From NCBI GenBank assembly GCA_937871985.1, contig CALMPB010000400.1:1-64000 (forward strand): 64,000 nt of DNA, written 5' to 3'. Source of the DNA: an uncultured Burkholderiaceae bacterium. Lineage in GTDB: Bacteria > Pseudomonadota > Gammaproteobacteria > Burkholderiales > Burkholderiaceae. A program made the position numbers and the translations under genes. Positions 43,404-53,492 of the stretch are shown piece after piece; positions within the stretch are counted from its first letter, which is position 1, and every line of letters begins with the position of its first letter. The notes below the pieces were generated by a model that saw nothing but the letters and a program-made list of their open reading frames with translations, was not told the origin of the DNA and ran no database searches.

Positions 43404-45998
43404 ATGTTCAACTACCTCATTCAGTACGCAACGGAAAACATCTGGTGCGCACCGGAGCAGGACCTGCAGTACATCGTGCAGCCTGCGCGGATCACGCCGC
43501 TCGGTGGAGTGTGGGGTAAAGTACGAGTTGGTTGGCGACAGATTACCCTGCCTGTTGCCAGCACGCGTTTTCACGTCTATCAGATTGGTCAGATCCATCC
43601 GCTGCTCCTCGGGTTGTTTCCCGCTAAGGATCAGTGGGTGACGCTCGCTGAGACGTGTAACTTGCAGAAGATGATGGCCGACGTCTACGCCGTGACTGGT
43701 GTGCAGATGCCGCGCTTTCAGATCTGGTACCGCGTGCTCGAGGACAAGAACATCATCCTGGCTGTCAAAGAACAGGACCGAGTTCCGATCAACCTCGATA
43801 CGACGCCCATTTACTTGCGCGTCTACAGCAACGAGTATTTCGCCAGCCGCGAGAGCGATCCGCTGAACGACTTTGTCGAAGTCGCGGGCGCTATCCCCAC
43901 CTCCACCCAGCAACTGCTGGACCTGCAAAACAAGTACGAGGCTAAGCGCACACTGCCGGGCCAAGTCTACGCATTTGTGAACGGCTACAAAGTCTCTGGC
44001 ATTGATCTCTTTACGGCCAAGCTCGGGGACGTGATCGAATACGTCTACGACAGTTCCATCAAACTCGTCGTAGACTTTAAGATCAGTGAGCTGCAAACCT
44101 TTGCGAGCACCCTGGACGAAAAGGTCAAGTACCTCTTGCACTACGCCGGGTACGGCTCGGGTACGATCGACTATCACGACGACATCGATGTCTTTGTGTA
44201 TAAGCCCCTGGCCAACAACCGGCATCTGGGCGTGTACTACCATCGCAATGCCCCTAACGGTGATGCGATGCGCATGGTCACGCACAAGGACTACTCGGTG
44301 CCGGTCGATTACGTCTACGCTTACGGCGCTTCGCACCCGGACTTCGGTAGCGCTGAAGACATGTACTTGCGGCTTCACATCCGTAAGGCTGGCATGTTCC
44401 GACCGCTCGTCTTTGAGAACTCGCGTATCTTCGAGCTCTACAAGCTGGACGACGCAGACGTACGTGGTGCCATGCTCGGAATTGACTCGACCGTCGATGT
44501 CTGGCGCGCTCCGGCTCTGGAGGCTTCGGCCTACACTGAGATCATGCGCTGGAGCAACAACCGCAATAGCGGGTGCTTGACGCCTCTGATCGTGCAAGAA
44601 GCGCTTGGCTACAACGCCATCAGCAAACTCATCGGCGATACGCCGAAATTCACTCGCACCGAGTCCGCTCGTCGTGTGGTGGACGTGCCTTACGGCTTGC
44701 AGTCTCGAGCGACTGCCTACGAGTACGATGCTGACGGCAAACTCATCACGTGGTACTCGCACACCGAAGGGTCGATCTATGCGGCGCGTAACAACAACGC
44801 ACGCCTCATCGAAATGATCTCCGGGTTTGTGAATGACCGGATCGATGAAGATGTCGGTAGCCAAACGGTAACGTTGGATCCCACGGCCAACTACCGGATG
44901 TATCGCTGCCCGATTGTGAACGGCGTAGCCACCGAGCAGTGGACGGATGTGACCGGTAGCAGCATGTACGCTATCGTAAACGGTACGCTCACTTGGCTTA
45001 TCGATCAGACAAAGTTCTTGACGCTGGTGCGAGGCGACAAAATGTCGCTGGGTGCTACGCTAGATCTCCCGGTCTATCGCGGCGTGCTCTCCTTTACGCT
45101 GCAAGTGCGCCAAGCCCGTAACGGTGTGGTCAACACTTACCCGCTGAACGTGCCGCTCGGCGAACTCGATCTCTTTCTGAACGGTTACTCGCTCATTGAA
45201 GGACTCGATTACTTCGTGCGCGATCTGAACCGAGTGGTGATCACCAACAAGCGCTTCTTGGTCAATCCGGAAACGGATAACCAGCGCATCCAGGTTCGCA
45301 TGACGGGGTTCTGCAATCCGGATCTGTCTCGTACGCTTCCGGCTGACGACGGGTTCGTGGTCGATGGGATGCTCTCGTTTAACGATCGCTATGACGTACG
45401 CGACGATAAGGTCATGCGCTTTATCGCAGGCGGCGTTCTCTACGATCGCTCGGAGCTGAAGTTCCCTGAAGATCAGTCGCCCATGGTCGTGCCTGATGTG
45501 CCTAACGGCACGCCGTATCTGATTCGCGACATCATCGTGCCGCTGCGTGGATTGACGGCCGATGACACGTACAGCCTGCGTGCCAAAAGTTTGGTGATCG
45601 ATAAGCAGGTTTCGGACTACATGACCAACAAGTATCCGCAGCCAATCCCGCCGCTGCCGAATGTGATTCCGGAGATGTACCCCATCTACAGTCCGTTCTG
45701 CTGCCGGTTGATGCAGGATCTGCTTTCCGGTTCGCTCTGGGACGATCGGCTCAAAGATCAGTACGGCAGTGAACTCATCGTGGAGCTTTGCGCGCCTTAC
45801 CTGGATCTGCTTCGGTTTGACCCGACGCAGACTGCGCAAGAAATCGATTTCCGCTACGTGATCGTGCATCCGCACAATCTCACGCGAGTGGTGCCGATGG
45901 ACATTTATCTGTACAAGTTCCTGCGCCGTGCCGTGCAGTACTACCTTAGCGATCGCGTTGTGCTCTCTGAGTTCATCTCGGTTGCTCCTTCTTCGTAA
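43404..45998 (+). CDS. Large virion protein (phiKZ gp27 position)
   Basis: Encodes 864 residues behind AAGGATACCC. The protein is beta-rich throughout, with many Tyr, Asp and Val and repeated Tyr-Val/Ile-Asp strands. No catalytic motif is seen. Such profiles are typical of baseplate, neck or tail-fibre proteins. The next gene starts 12 bases after its stop. It belongs to the conserved row between tail sheath and terminase. Confidence 0.65.
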   Translation: MFNYLIQYATENIWCAPEQDLQYIVQPARITPLGGVWGKVRVGWRQITLPVASTRFHVYQIGQIHPLLLGLFPAKDQWVTLAETCNLQKMMADVYAVTGVQMPRFQIWYRVLEDKNIILAVKEQDRVPINLDTTPIYLRVYSNEYFASRESDPLNDFVEVAGAIPTSTQQLLDLQNKYEAKRTLPGQVYAFVNGYKVSGIDLFTAKLGDVIEYVYDSSIKLVVDFKISELQTFASTLDEKVKYLLHYAGYGSGTIDYHDDIDVFVYKPLANNRHLGVYYHRNAPNGDAMRMVTHKDYSVPVDYVYAYGASHPDFGSAEDMYLRLHIRKAGMFRPLVFENSRIFELYKLDDADVRGAMLGIDSTVDVWRAPALEASAYTEIMRWSNNRNSGCLTPLIVQEALGYNAISKLIGDTPKFTRTESARRVVDVPYGLQSRATAYEYDADGKLITWYSHTEGSIYAARNNNARLIEMISGFVNDRIDEDVGSQTVTLDPTANYRMYRCPIVNGVATEQWTDVTGSSMYAIVNGTLTWLIDQTKFLTLVRGDKMSLGATLDLPVYRGVLSFTLQVRQARNGVVNTYPLNVPLGELDLFLNGYSLIEGLDYFVRDLNRVVITNKRFLVNPETDNQRIQVRMTGFCNPDLSRTLPADDGFVVDGMLSFNDRYDVRDDKVMRFIAGGVLYDRSELKFPEDQSPMVVPDVPNGTPYLIRDIIVPLRGLTADDTYSLRAKSLVIDKQVSDYMTNKYPQPIPPLPNVIPEMYPIYSPFCCRLMQDLLSGSLWDDRLKDQYGSELIVELCAPYLDLLRFDPTQTAQEIDFRYVIVHPHNLTRVVPMDIYLYKFLRRAVQYYLSDRVVLSEFISVAPSS

Positions 45999-46010
45999 TT
46001 GGAGTCATAC

Positions 46011-47720
46011 ATGGCTGATATTTCCATCCCCGCTGGCTCGGATGGGTTCGTACCTATTCGCGACCCCAGTAGCCGCTGGATGCAATGGGCGCTGTTTGAG
46101 ATCTTCATGGGGATTGGTACGCCTGGCGCGCAAGACCCTGCTGGCCTCAAAGAGCGCTACATCCCCAAGGTCAACGACTGGGTGATCGATCCGGCTACCG
46201 CTGAGCGCTGGTCGGTGGTTTCGATCGACCCTTCGACGCTCAAGCCCGAACTGCGCGTGGTCAAAGACGCGCCGGTCGATGAATTCAGCGAAGACGATCT
46301 GCTCCTGGGCATGGGGCCGGGCACCCAGTCGGACACGTATCGCATCTACGTGAACGACAAGGTCAACCCGCACACCCTCACGGTCGATGGTCGCCTGAAG
46401 GTCAACGGCAAGTCGGCTGCCAGCTGCATCATCTTCCGAGGCTCGCTTATCGACGGGACGGCGCACGCTGTCTCCAAGGTCTACGACCAAGCACAAAACC
46501 TCGTGGGTCAAGCCATCCCGCTTGAACTCGTGAAGATGGCGGAAGGTCTGAACCGTGCGGTGTATTGCGTGCCGCCTGCGCACTGCACCGAAAAGATGCC
46601 TGACGGTGAAGTCGTAACTGCCGTGCTGTACTCCGACTCGGGTATCGTGCTGCACAAGCGCCAACTGCTGGTCGAAAACACGGCGTTCATCCGCACGTCT
46701 GATTCGGCTACCAAGTACGTGACGAGTATCGGTATCGAGTCGCCCTGGGTGACGCCTGCCGATCCCTTCACGCTGCGCATGCCGCTGAACGTGCCGCTCG
46801 ATTCGGGGAACTTCATCGGCGTGGTGAACTTCAGCGACGGTTCGACCAAACGCTTGCCGGTCGATGGTACGAAGTTCCGCTTCGATGGTCTGCGTCCGTG
46901 GATCTCGGGTCTCATCGGTCAGAAGCAACGCCTCGTGCTGCAGTACATGCTCTCGCCCGATGAAATGACGGTCGAAGGCGTGGTAAACCAGCAAGGGTTC
47001 GTCGCCCAGGAGTTCGCCGCGATCACCACCAAGGCTGAAGGCTCCTACACCGTCAAGCTCCTCGCCTATCCGGAGTGGATCGATTCGGTCAATGGCTACA
47101 AGCTGCGCTGGTGGATGCTCAACCTGGATCGCGATATGCGTTACGATGTCACGCCCTACGTGCGCATCCAACCGAACTCGGCCGCCTTCAACCCGAAGGC
47201 CTACGGGATCAACCAACGCCTGGCAGTGACGGTGAACCTGCAGGATGTGAACGGTAGCTTCAAGAACTGGAACTACCCGCAGATCATCGACGTCGCACTC
47301 ATGGCCATGGGCACTGAACGCGATACGACGCGCTGGCAGATCGGCTTCCAGGTCGGTCAGAACCCGCCCTATGGTGTGGACATCCGTGCCGTCACTTCGT
47401 TCATCAACCAAAACTTGATGCGCGTAAAAATCGACCAGGGCGAAACGAGCCTGGAAGATTGGCTGCAACGGATCTACTACCGCACGCTGCCTATTACCGA
47501 TCCGGCCAAGGAATCGATCCCGCCGGCACCGAACTACTTCCGCATCATCAGCGGGGCTTGGGAGTCCGAGTACTTCCCGATCTCGCAGTGGAGCGAGGAG
47601 CTGGTCATCAACCGCGCGATCGCCGATGGCGGTACGCTTTACGTGCAGTTCATCAAACGCACGCCGGAAACCGATTTGGTCTTGTCGATTGCCGGTATGC
47701 CTGTGCAACAAATCACATAA
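46011..47720 (+). CDS. Large virion protein (phiKZ gp26 position)
   Basis: Encodes 569 residues from the ATG of MADISIPAGSDG, with TTGGAG upstream; a TTG four codons earlier is inside that ribosome site. Beta-strand-rich, with Asp/Gly turns and repeated Val-X-Val patterns resembling tandem beta-sandwich domains. It is probably a structural protein of the head-tail or tail region, expressed with its upstream neighbour. No diagnostic motif was found. Confidence 0.65.
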   Translation: MADISIPAGSDGFVPIRDPSSRWMQWALFEIFMGIGTPGAQDPAGLKERYIPKVNDWVIDPATAERWSVVSIDPSTLKPELRVVKDAPVDEFSEDDLLLGMGPGTQSDTYRIYVNDKVNPHTLTVDGRLKVNGKSAASCIIFRGSLIDGTAHAVSKVYDQAQNLVGQAIPLELVKMAEGLNRAVYCVPPAHCTEKMPDGEVVTAVLYSDSGIVLHKRQLLVENTAFIRTSDSATKYVTSIGIESPWVTPADPFTLRMPLNVPLDSGNFIGVVNFSDGSTKRLPVDGTKFRFDGLRPWISGLIGQKQRLVLQYMLSPDEMTVEGVVNQQGFVAQEFAAITTKAEGSYTVKLLAYPEWIDSVNGYKLRWWMLNLDRDMRYDVTPYVRIQPNSAAFNPKAYGINQRLAVTVNLQDVNGSFKNWNYPQIIDVALMAMGTERDTTRWQIGFQVGQNPPYGVDIRAVTSFINQNLMRVKIDQGETSLEDWLQRIYYRTLPITDPAKESIPPAPNYFRIISGAWESEYFPISQWSEELVINRAIADGGTLYVQFIKRTPETDLVLSIAGMPVQQIT

Positions 47721-47782
47721 GTCGGTGGCTCGGCCTTCCAGGTGTCTTCGGGCATCTGGAAGGCGGGTTATCCCCTGCCGAC
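47721..47782 (+). other. Stem-loop in terminase leader
   Basis: A perfect 9-bp stem GCCTTCCAG / CTGGAAGGC (47733-47741 with 47756-47764), enclosed by GTCGG / CCGAC, fills the gap before the terminase gene. There is no T-run, so it may act as a processing site or a partial terminator that sets terminase levels. Confidence 0.45.
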
Positions 47783-47802
47783 TGAACTTAAGGAATGCAG
47801 TA

Positions 47803-50040
47803 ATGATTCTCTTCGCTCAAGATTGGCGCGAGTACCCAACAGCCATTATTGATGTCCACACGCGTAACCGCAGCTATGTCCGACTGGCTTCGGTGTATCG
47901 CGAGATGGGGATCAAGAACCATGCGTTTTTGCTTGCCCTTATTAACCCGCGTCTACAAGGCGTGGACCCGCACAGCCCCAAGCTCACGGCTGAGCAAATC
48001 ATCGACATCGCCATTGAGTGTGCGATTAACCCGTGGTACTTCTTTCGCGAAGTGGCTCGGGTTCCGGCGCAGGCTTCCGATGAATCCATGATGCTTGAAG
48101 GCAATCGTGGCAACATCGCGCTCTGGTGGTGTTTCTTTAATCACCTCTTTACGATTCTGATCCAGCCTCGTCAGACCGGCAAGTCGCTCTCGACTGACGA
48201 ACTGATGGCGTACTTGCTGAACATCATCTGCAAGAACACGAAGATCAACCTGCTTACGCTGAACGATAAGCTGCGCCGTGAAAACGTGCAGCGCCTGAAG
48301 GACGTCTCGGATTCGCTTCCGGCGTACCTGAACCAGCGTAGCAAAGCCGACGTTAATAACGGTGAGGAAATCACCATCAACGCCCGGGGCAACCACTATA
48401 AGACCCACGTGCCGCGTTCGTCGGAAAAAGATGCCTACAACCTGGGTCGCGGGATTACGTCGCCTGTCGTGCAGTTTGACGAAGCCCCCTTCCAGACCTG
48501 GATCAAAGTGGCTATGGGTGCGATGCTCGCATCCATGGGTGCAATCGTGGAAAAGGCTGCCGCCCTGGGCGTACCCTACGGCATGATCCTCACGACTACC
48601 GCTGGCAAGATCGATGACCGTGACGGCGGGTTTATCTATTCGCTCGTGCAAAAGGCCATGCCCTGGTCTGAGCGCTTGTTCGATTGCCTGGATGAAGCCG
48701 AGCTGCGCAAAGTCGTAACCACTGCTGCCGGTGGCGACTACATGGTCAATTGCACGTTTAACCACAAGCAGTTGGGTAAGACTGACGAGTGGCTCGCTAA
48801 ACGGATCCGGATGGCACTGCAAGACGGGGAAGACGCGTCTCGCGACTTTCTGAACATCTGGACCACGGGCTCAGAAGGTAACCCGCTCGATAAAGTCATT
48901 TTGCAAGAGATCCGTAACAGCGCCGTAGGAGATTTCGTGCCGCAGATCTCTGAGCACGGTTACATGACACGCTGGTACATTCCGGAGCATGAGATCGAGC
49001 ACCGGATGGCGACGGGTCAATTCGTCATGGGGATGGATACGTCTGATGCGATCGGCAAGGACGATATCTCCATGGTGATGGTAGACATCGAGACGCTGGA
49101 GACGGTGGCTGCCGGCACGTTTAACGAAACGAACATTGCCAAGTTCTCCGAGTGGCTTTGCGCGTTTCTCGTGAAGTACAAAAACGTGACAGCCGTTATC
49201 GAACGACGCTCGACTGGGACCTCGATTCTGGATGCGCTTATTTATACGCTTCCGGGCTATCGTGAGGATCCCTTCAAACGGTTGTTCAACAAGGTCGTTA
49301 ACGACTACGATGAATACCCGGATCGCTTCCGTGAAATCGATACTGGCGCCGATCGGCGTCGCAGTGACGTTAATACCCGCTATCGCCAAACCTTTGGGTA
49401 TGCGACTTCGGGTTCGGGTTCCAATAGCCGCGACATGCTTTACGGTAAGACCTTGTTTAGCGCTGCTAAGCAAGCCTGCCGGGTCGTGCACGATACCAAA
49501 CTCATCAACCAAATCGCAGGGCTGGAAACGCGTAATGGCCGGATTGACCATTCGATTGACGGGCATGACGACATGGTGGTGGGTTGGTTGCTGTGTCATT
49601 GGTTCTTGACGCACGCAAAGAACCTGAAGTTCTACGGCATCAATCCGCTTCGGGTGCGCTCTGGCATGATTAACACGGTGGAAACCATCACACCGGAGAT
49701 GCAGTATCGTAAGCAAGAGCAAAACGAGATTCGTCGCAAGATCGAAGAGCTCTACGATCGCCTGGGCAATGAACGGGACGATTACGTGAGCTTGGCAATT
49801 GAACGTGAGTTGCGTTTGCTCAATAGTCGCGTGATCCTGGAAGAAAACGAATCCTACTCGATTGATGACCTCATCACTCGGGCTCGGGAACGTCGTAAAT
49901 CCACGCACACCCGTAAGCAGGGTTACGGTCCCACTCCGCAGCACGCCCGTCAAACGGACTATAGCGGTGTGGATCGAAACGGTCTGGGCGGGTTTCACCA
50001 GCCTCGCGTGGCAAGCATGTCGCCTGGTTGGCGGTATTAA
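47803..50040 (+). CDS. Terminase large subunit
   Basis: Encodes 745 residues from the ATG of MILFAQDWRE, behind TAAGGA; the reading frame is open further upstream, but only in the stem-loop region. ATPase motifs: Walker A QPRQTGKS (121-128), Walker B VVQFDEA with Asp226/Glu227, and the coupling LTTTAG near 263-268. Nuclease motifs: Asp412 in MGMDTSDAIGKDD, Glu467 in VIERRS and an Asp cluster in DGHDDMVVG near the C-terminus. It packages DNA into the prohead and cuts the concatemer. Length is similar to that of other jumbo-phage terminases. It ends the unit begun at 42441 and meets a bidirectional terminator. Confidence 0.92.
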   Translation: MILFAQDWREYPTAIIDVHTRNRSYVRLASVYREMGIKNHAFLLALINPRLQGVDPHSPKLTAEQIIDIAIECAINPWYFFREVARVPAQASDESMMLEGNRGNIALWWCFFNHLFTILIQPRQTGKSLSTDELMAYLLNIICKNTKINLLTLNDKLRRENVQRLKDVSDSLPAYLNQRSKADVNNGEEITINARGNHYKTHVPRSSEKDAYNLGRGITSPVVQFDEAPFQTWIKVAMGAMLASMGAIVEKAAALGVPYGMILTTTAGKIDDRDGGFIYSLVQKAMPWSERLFDCLDEAELRKVVTTAAGGDYMVNCTFNHKQLGKTDEWLAKRIRMALQDGEDASRDFLNIWTTGSEGNPLDKVILQEIRNSAVGDFVPQISEHGYMTRWYIPEHEIEHRMATGQFVMGMDTSDAIGKDDISMVMVDIETLETVAAGTFNETNIAKFSEWLCAFLVKYKNVTAVIERRSTGTSILDALIYTLPGYREDPFKRLFNKVVNDYDEYPDRFREIDTGADRRRSDVNTRYRQTFGYATSGSGSNSRDMLYGKTLFSAAKQACRVVHDTKLINQIAGLETRNGRIDHSIDGHDDMVVGWLLCHWFLTHAKNLKFYGINPLRVRSGMINTVETITPEMQYRKQEQNEIRRKIEELYDRLGNERDDYVSLAIERELRLLNSRVILEENESYSIDDLITRARERRKSTHTRKQGYGPTPQHARQTDYSGVDRNGLGGFHQPRVASMSPGWRY

Positions 50041-50045
50041 GACTA

Positions 50046-50088
50046 CGGCATAAAAGCCCAGGGGGATGAACCCCTGGGCGCTATGCCG
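50046..50088. terminator. Bidirectional palindromic terminator, GGCATAA-arm type
   Basis: CGGCATAAAA arm, stem GCCCAGGGG / CCCCTGGGC and CTATGCCG arm, between terminase and the converging gene at 50090. Confidence 0.85.
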
Positions 50089-50089
50089 G

Positions 50090-50500
50090 TTACGAGTTAA
50101 AGAGCTTCCCGCTTTGCAGCCGATCCGCTACGAGGTCAAGATACGCATTGATAGCCGCTTCTTTTTGAACCTCGTCGCTGATGAATTCCGGATGAAAGGG
50201 TGGGAAATCACGATCCAACTCACACGCACGTCGCAGCGCGTCTGGGGCATCGCTCGAAACCGTGCTATAGACCTGGTACATCGTCAGGTCTTGGGTGGAA
50301 CCAAACCATCGTTCATATCGGCGTCGGTAGCGTTTCTTTCGACAGTAGATGGTGATCTCGTAACCATCGGTCGAGTGACCCGTAAGCGGAGGACCCAAAA
50401 GATCCCCCGGCACATGGAGCTCCTCAACAATCGAGGGACCCTTGGCGCGCGACACCAGAATGTAGATGAGCGACAACAACCAATTGACGAAACTTGTCAT
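50090..50500 (-). CDS. Small protein with possible N-terminal membrane anchor
   Basis: Encodes 136 residues. Residues 3-18 (SFVNWLLSLIYILVSR) form a hydrophobic segment followed by a positive charge, which suggests an inner-membrane anchor. The body carries a very basic stretch (CRKKRYRRRYERW) and an acidic helical C-terminus. It ends at the terminase terminator and follows the gene at 50549. No family recognised; membrane association is a prediction. Confidence 0.6.
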   Translation of the reverse strand: MTSFVNWLLSLIYILVSRAKGPSIVEELHVPGDLLGPPLTGHSTDGYEITIYCRKKRYRRRYERWFGSTQDLTMYQVYSTVSSDAPDALRRACELDRDFPPFHPEFISDEVQKEAAINAYLDLVADRLQSGKLFNS

Positions 50501-50548
50501 GCTCGTTCACCATACGCGAGAGGGTCTACGTGAAATTACGCAGACTAA

Positions 50549-51787
50549 CTACTCGCCAGCGCCAGAGGTGTAGTACCGCATCGTGTACGCACGCAGCACC
50601 AGATACATCAGAAGCCCCGTACGCACGCCTGCGATGGCGTTAGGGCTCTTGCTACCTGTGGCGTTTTTCACGATCTTCTCGGCCTTCTCACGCAGCGAGA
50701 ACAACACCGGGTCCGTACTGCGACTGCTCATGTAGACCCCGCGCAACCGATCGAGCATGCCCGCCATGTTGGAGCGCGACTTGAGCACATCCCGATTATC
50801 AAAGAGATAACCAAAGCTGTGGATCAGCGTCTCTGAGACGAGTTCCTCGATATACCGGGCAGCCGGCTGGCCGTAGTTGTTCGAGACCCAGACGAGCGTC
50901 TCACGGAACAAGCGCGAATTCATCGTGTGCATCGCTGACTCGATGACTTGCAGGAGTTCCTGACGGATGAACGAGTTTTGATCCCCCACGATGGAGGCGA
51001 GGTATCGCTCGTAGACCAACAAGCTCTTGGTCTTATCTTTCAGGATCTCCGCGCCATCGTGCTCAACGACCGCGCTGGTGGTGATGATCTTGCCGCCCTG
51101 GGTGTAGATACGACGAAACACCTTGTAGATGTTTTTCATCATGTCCCGGATTCGCCCTTGGGTGTCATTTAGCATGCGCACAACGCGATCGTCAGGCTGC
51201 ATGGTGTTCATGACCACCAGGTGCGTGCTTCCCTTAGAGAGGATGTCCTCGGCGCGAGCGCGCAGCCAGGCCGACCAGCTGCGGTGTTGCTTGATCCCAA
51301 ACTTATTGGTAAGCTCGGCATACGTGGCTTCGGCGACAGCCCGGTCTGCCGGGAAGCGGAAATACTGGTACAGCAAGCTGGTAAAGAACTTATACTGCAA
51401 GACCAGCAAGCAGTCGATGGCCGCCTCGTAGCGCACCTCTTCGGGAAGCGCTTTGTTCGTGAAGAACTTGTGGGCGAGCCATACGCAGGACTGGTTCATC
51501 GTGTTAGTCGCGATGTTCCAGTTCGGTTTAAGGGTAGGGAGTTTTGCGGTTCGTTCGGAAATCGCATCAGAATCGACTTCCATGATTTCTTCAAACCAGC
51601 GATCGCTGTCTTGCCTGGTAAACCGCACCACCTGCACGCCAAGCAGCACGCCACCAAAAAACGAGATGTGTTCTTCGTTCTTTGAGACAAAGGCTTGTTG
51701 ATACTGGTGAAGCTTTTTGGCCAGGCGCGCATCGATCTCCAGACCCGAGCACTCGTCATCAAAGATGCTCTTGATAGACTCGGCCAT
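50549..51787 (-). CDS. Conserved phage protein (phiKZ gp24 position)
   Basis: Encodes 412 residues, mostly helical, with a basic central region (about 200-235). No P-loop, nuclease or membrane motif was seen. It lies across the terminator from terminase, a position that matches phiKZ gp24. Such conserved helical proteins in this family are often virion components. Function unknown. Confidence 0.65.
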   Translation of the reverse strand: MAESIKSIFDDECSGLEIDARLAKKLHQYQQAFVSKNEEHISFFGGVLLGVQVVRFTRQDSDRWFEEIMEVDSDAISERTAKLPTLKPNWNIATNTMNQSCVWLAHKFFTNKALPEEVRYEAAIDCLLVLQYKFFTSLLYQYFRFPADRAVAEATYAELTNKFGIKQHRSWSAWLRARAEDILSKGSTHLVVMNTMQPDDRVVRMLNDTQGRIRDMMKNIYKVFRRIYTQGGKIITTSAVVEHDGAEILKDKTKSLLVYERYLASIVGDQNSFIRQELLQVIESAMHTMNSRLFRETLVWVSNNYGQPAARYIEELVSETLIHSFGYLFDNRDVLKSRSNMAGMLDRLRGVYMSSRSTDPVLFSLREKAEKIVKNATGSKSPNAIAGVRTGLLMYLVLRAYTMRYYTSGAGE

Positions 51788-51979
51788 GACGTCCTCGGCA
51801 AGTGGGGAGAGAATAAAAACTGTGGAACTTACACAGGATTAGCGCCAGCAAGGCCTTTTATCCTGTGTAGTGGTTTAAACCGCTGCGAAAAAACTGACGT
51901 CCTCGTCAAACAAGCTATCCATCTTCTAGGAGATGAGAAAAGCACACATGCACAGTGTAGAAACCGTCTGGAGGGCGTA
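51788..51979. other. Structured divergent gap
   Basis: It contains a perfect 9-bp stem ACACAGGAT / ATCCTGTGT (51831-51839 with 51860-51868), a GGTTTAAACC palindrome just after it, and a direct repeat TGACGTCCTCG about 107 bases apart near 51789 and 51897. No coding signal. It probably holds promoters or a leader for the small gene at 51980. Confidence 0.4.
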
Positions 51980-52282
51980 ATGCCTCATCGACTCATTAAG
52001 GAACTGCGGAAGCTTACTGCCGCCGATTTCACATCGGTAGCAGACACCACAAACCCTTACTTGACAGACTTCTCACGCGACTTACCCGACGAAATCCTGG
52101 ACCAGCTTGAACTCATCGAGCAGCTGGCACGAGAAACCTTCGGGGCGCGTTTGGAGCCCACTGTCAGACAAGGCACCATCATGCGGGAGGAAGGGTTTCC
52201 GGTTTCGATCGGCAAACACACCTCGACCGTCTGGTTCACGGGTGTGATCAAAACACCGAAGGGGTTAATTTCCTACTCATAG
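51980..52282 (+). CDS. Small unknown protein
   Basis: Encodes 100 residues from the ATG of MPHRLIKELRK, preceded by GGAGGGCGTA. The frame stays open far upstream, but that part crosses the divergent structured region and the neighbouring gene, so this start is preferred. An acidic helical middle (DEILDQLELIEQLARE) is followed by beta strands. Single-gene unit ended by a bidirectional terminator. Function not recognised. Confidence 0.6.
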   Translation: MPHRLIKELRKLTAADFTSVADTTNPYLTDFSRDLPDEILDQLELIEQLARETFGARLEPTVRQGTIMREEGFPVSIGKHTSTVWFTGVIKTPKGLISYS

Positions 52283-52300
52283 TCCAACCACGCATTACTC

Positions 52301-52340
52301 CGTCATAAGGCTGGGGTGGTTGCCCCAGCCTCATATGCCG
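52301..52340. terminator. Bidirectional palindromic terminator, GGCATAA-arm type
   Basis: CGTCATAA arm, stem GGCTGGGG / CCCCAGCC and ATATGCCG arm. It lies between converging genes; the left arm has one change (GTCATAA). Confidence 0.8.
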
Positions 52341-52343
52341 TCT

Positions 52344-52961
52344 CTAGCGGCTCAGGAAGTTGTGTACGAAGTCAGAGAACGAACGGTAGACCGTACCCCC
52401 GTGCGCCTCGACAATCGTCTCCAGCGCGACCTCCACGATCTTGAGCGCATCGCTCGGATCCGTGTCACCCACGAGCACTTCAGGAGATGCGCCGTCGACC
52501 ACCAGCACGAAGTCCGTCTTGTTGGGCTTCTGAGCGATGGCGCTCGTCACTTCCACCACGCGTTCGTTGGTAAGCATCGTGCGACTCGTGCCGTAGACCG
52601 TCACGACATTTTCGGGCAGCTGCTCGGTCTCATCCGGACCCAGTACGAGTTCAGCGATCTGAGCAAGGATCTGGGCGTCCTGGGCTTGGCTTTCCAGCGC
52701 GGGCTTGGGGGCCTCGGGAATCTGGGCAGGCGTCACCGGGTTCGGCACCATCGGTTCGGTCTGGGTGGGGTCGGGGTTCTCATCCCCATGAATGGGACGA
52801 CCCGTCAGGTGGTCGTTCTTGGCGTACGTGATGTTGAGCGCCTCGTACATCGCCAGACCCAGGGGGCCAGTGATCGTGACGTTCTTGTGATCCGCAGCGC
52901 CGGTCGGTGCGTTATCGAAACCTTCGATCGCCAGGCGCAGCATGGAAGCGGAATTGGACAT
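52344..52961 (-). CDS. Unknown protein with disordered Pro-rich middle
   Basis: Encodes 205 residues. Residues 1-50 look folded, about 55-95 are rich in Pro, Glu, Gln and Thr and probably disordered, and 95-205 are alpha/beta. No motif was recognised. It is divergent from the large noncoding stretch at 52962-53580, where its promoter must lie. Function unknown. Confidence 0.6.
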   Translation of the reverse strand: MSNSASMLRLAIEGFDNAPTGAADHKNVTITGPLGLAMYEALNITYAKNDHLTGRPIHGDENPDPTQTEPMVPNPVTPAQIPEAPKPALESQAQDAQILAQIAELVLGPDETEQLPENVVTVYGTSRTMLTNERVVEVTSAIAQKPNKTDFVLVVDGASPEVLVGDTDPSDALKIVEVALETIVEAHGGTVYRSFSDFVHNFLSR

Positions 52962-53441
52962 GTCGACGTTCCTTCAGAAAGATGGTCGGATTTTTATCAC
53001 ACTATAGTGGATCGCGGCCCGCCTACCCCGCCATCGCCCTGCACCCGCCTCGCCGCTCCCCGCCGCCCCTTCTTTAAATTTTTCTGGCGATTAGCCGGTA
53101 TGGGGTAGTTTGGGAATGAGGGATGTGTGGTTGTGTGTTTTGTCTTTTGCTTGAAAAGCCCTAATGGGAAAAGTGTAGGGAATCCCCAAGATTCCCGAAA
53201 CGCTTGAACCCTATTTTACTACCCCTAGGGAAGAGTCATAAAAATTTATACCAGTGACTCTTCTAATGACCTACTGCTATATGTAAATATAGTACTCATC
53301 TACTCTCCTAGGGGGGTGGGTGGCACCCCCCTAGGCGAGGCGTGAGGATGGGGTCCCAACCCGGGCGGAGCCCTAACTGGCCAAATTTTCTTGGGGAAGG
53401 AGAGTTTGGTAGGTTTGAGGACAAAAAATTTAGGTTAAAGC

Positions 53442-53470
53442 GCCAGGCGAGCGGCCTGGCTTTTATGCCG
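53442..53470 (+). terminator. Terminator of the TTATGCC family
   Basis: Stem GCCAGGC / GCCTGGC with a GAGCG loop, then TTTTATGCCG. It lies inside the noncoding region with no gene ending before it, which implies that a transcript comes from that region. Confidence 0.75.
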
Positions 53471-53492
53471 TAAAATCGTGATTCTAGAAGAT

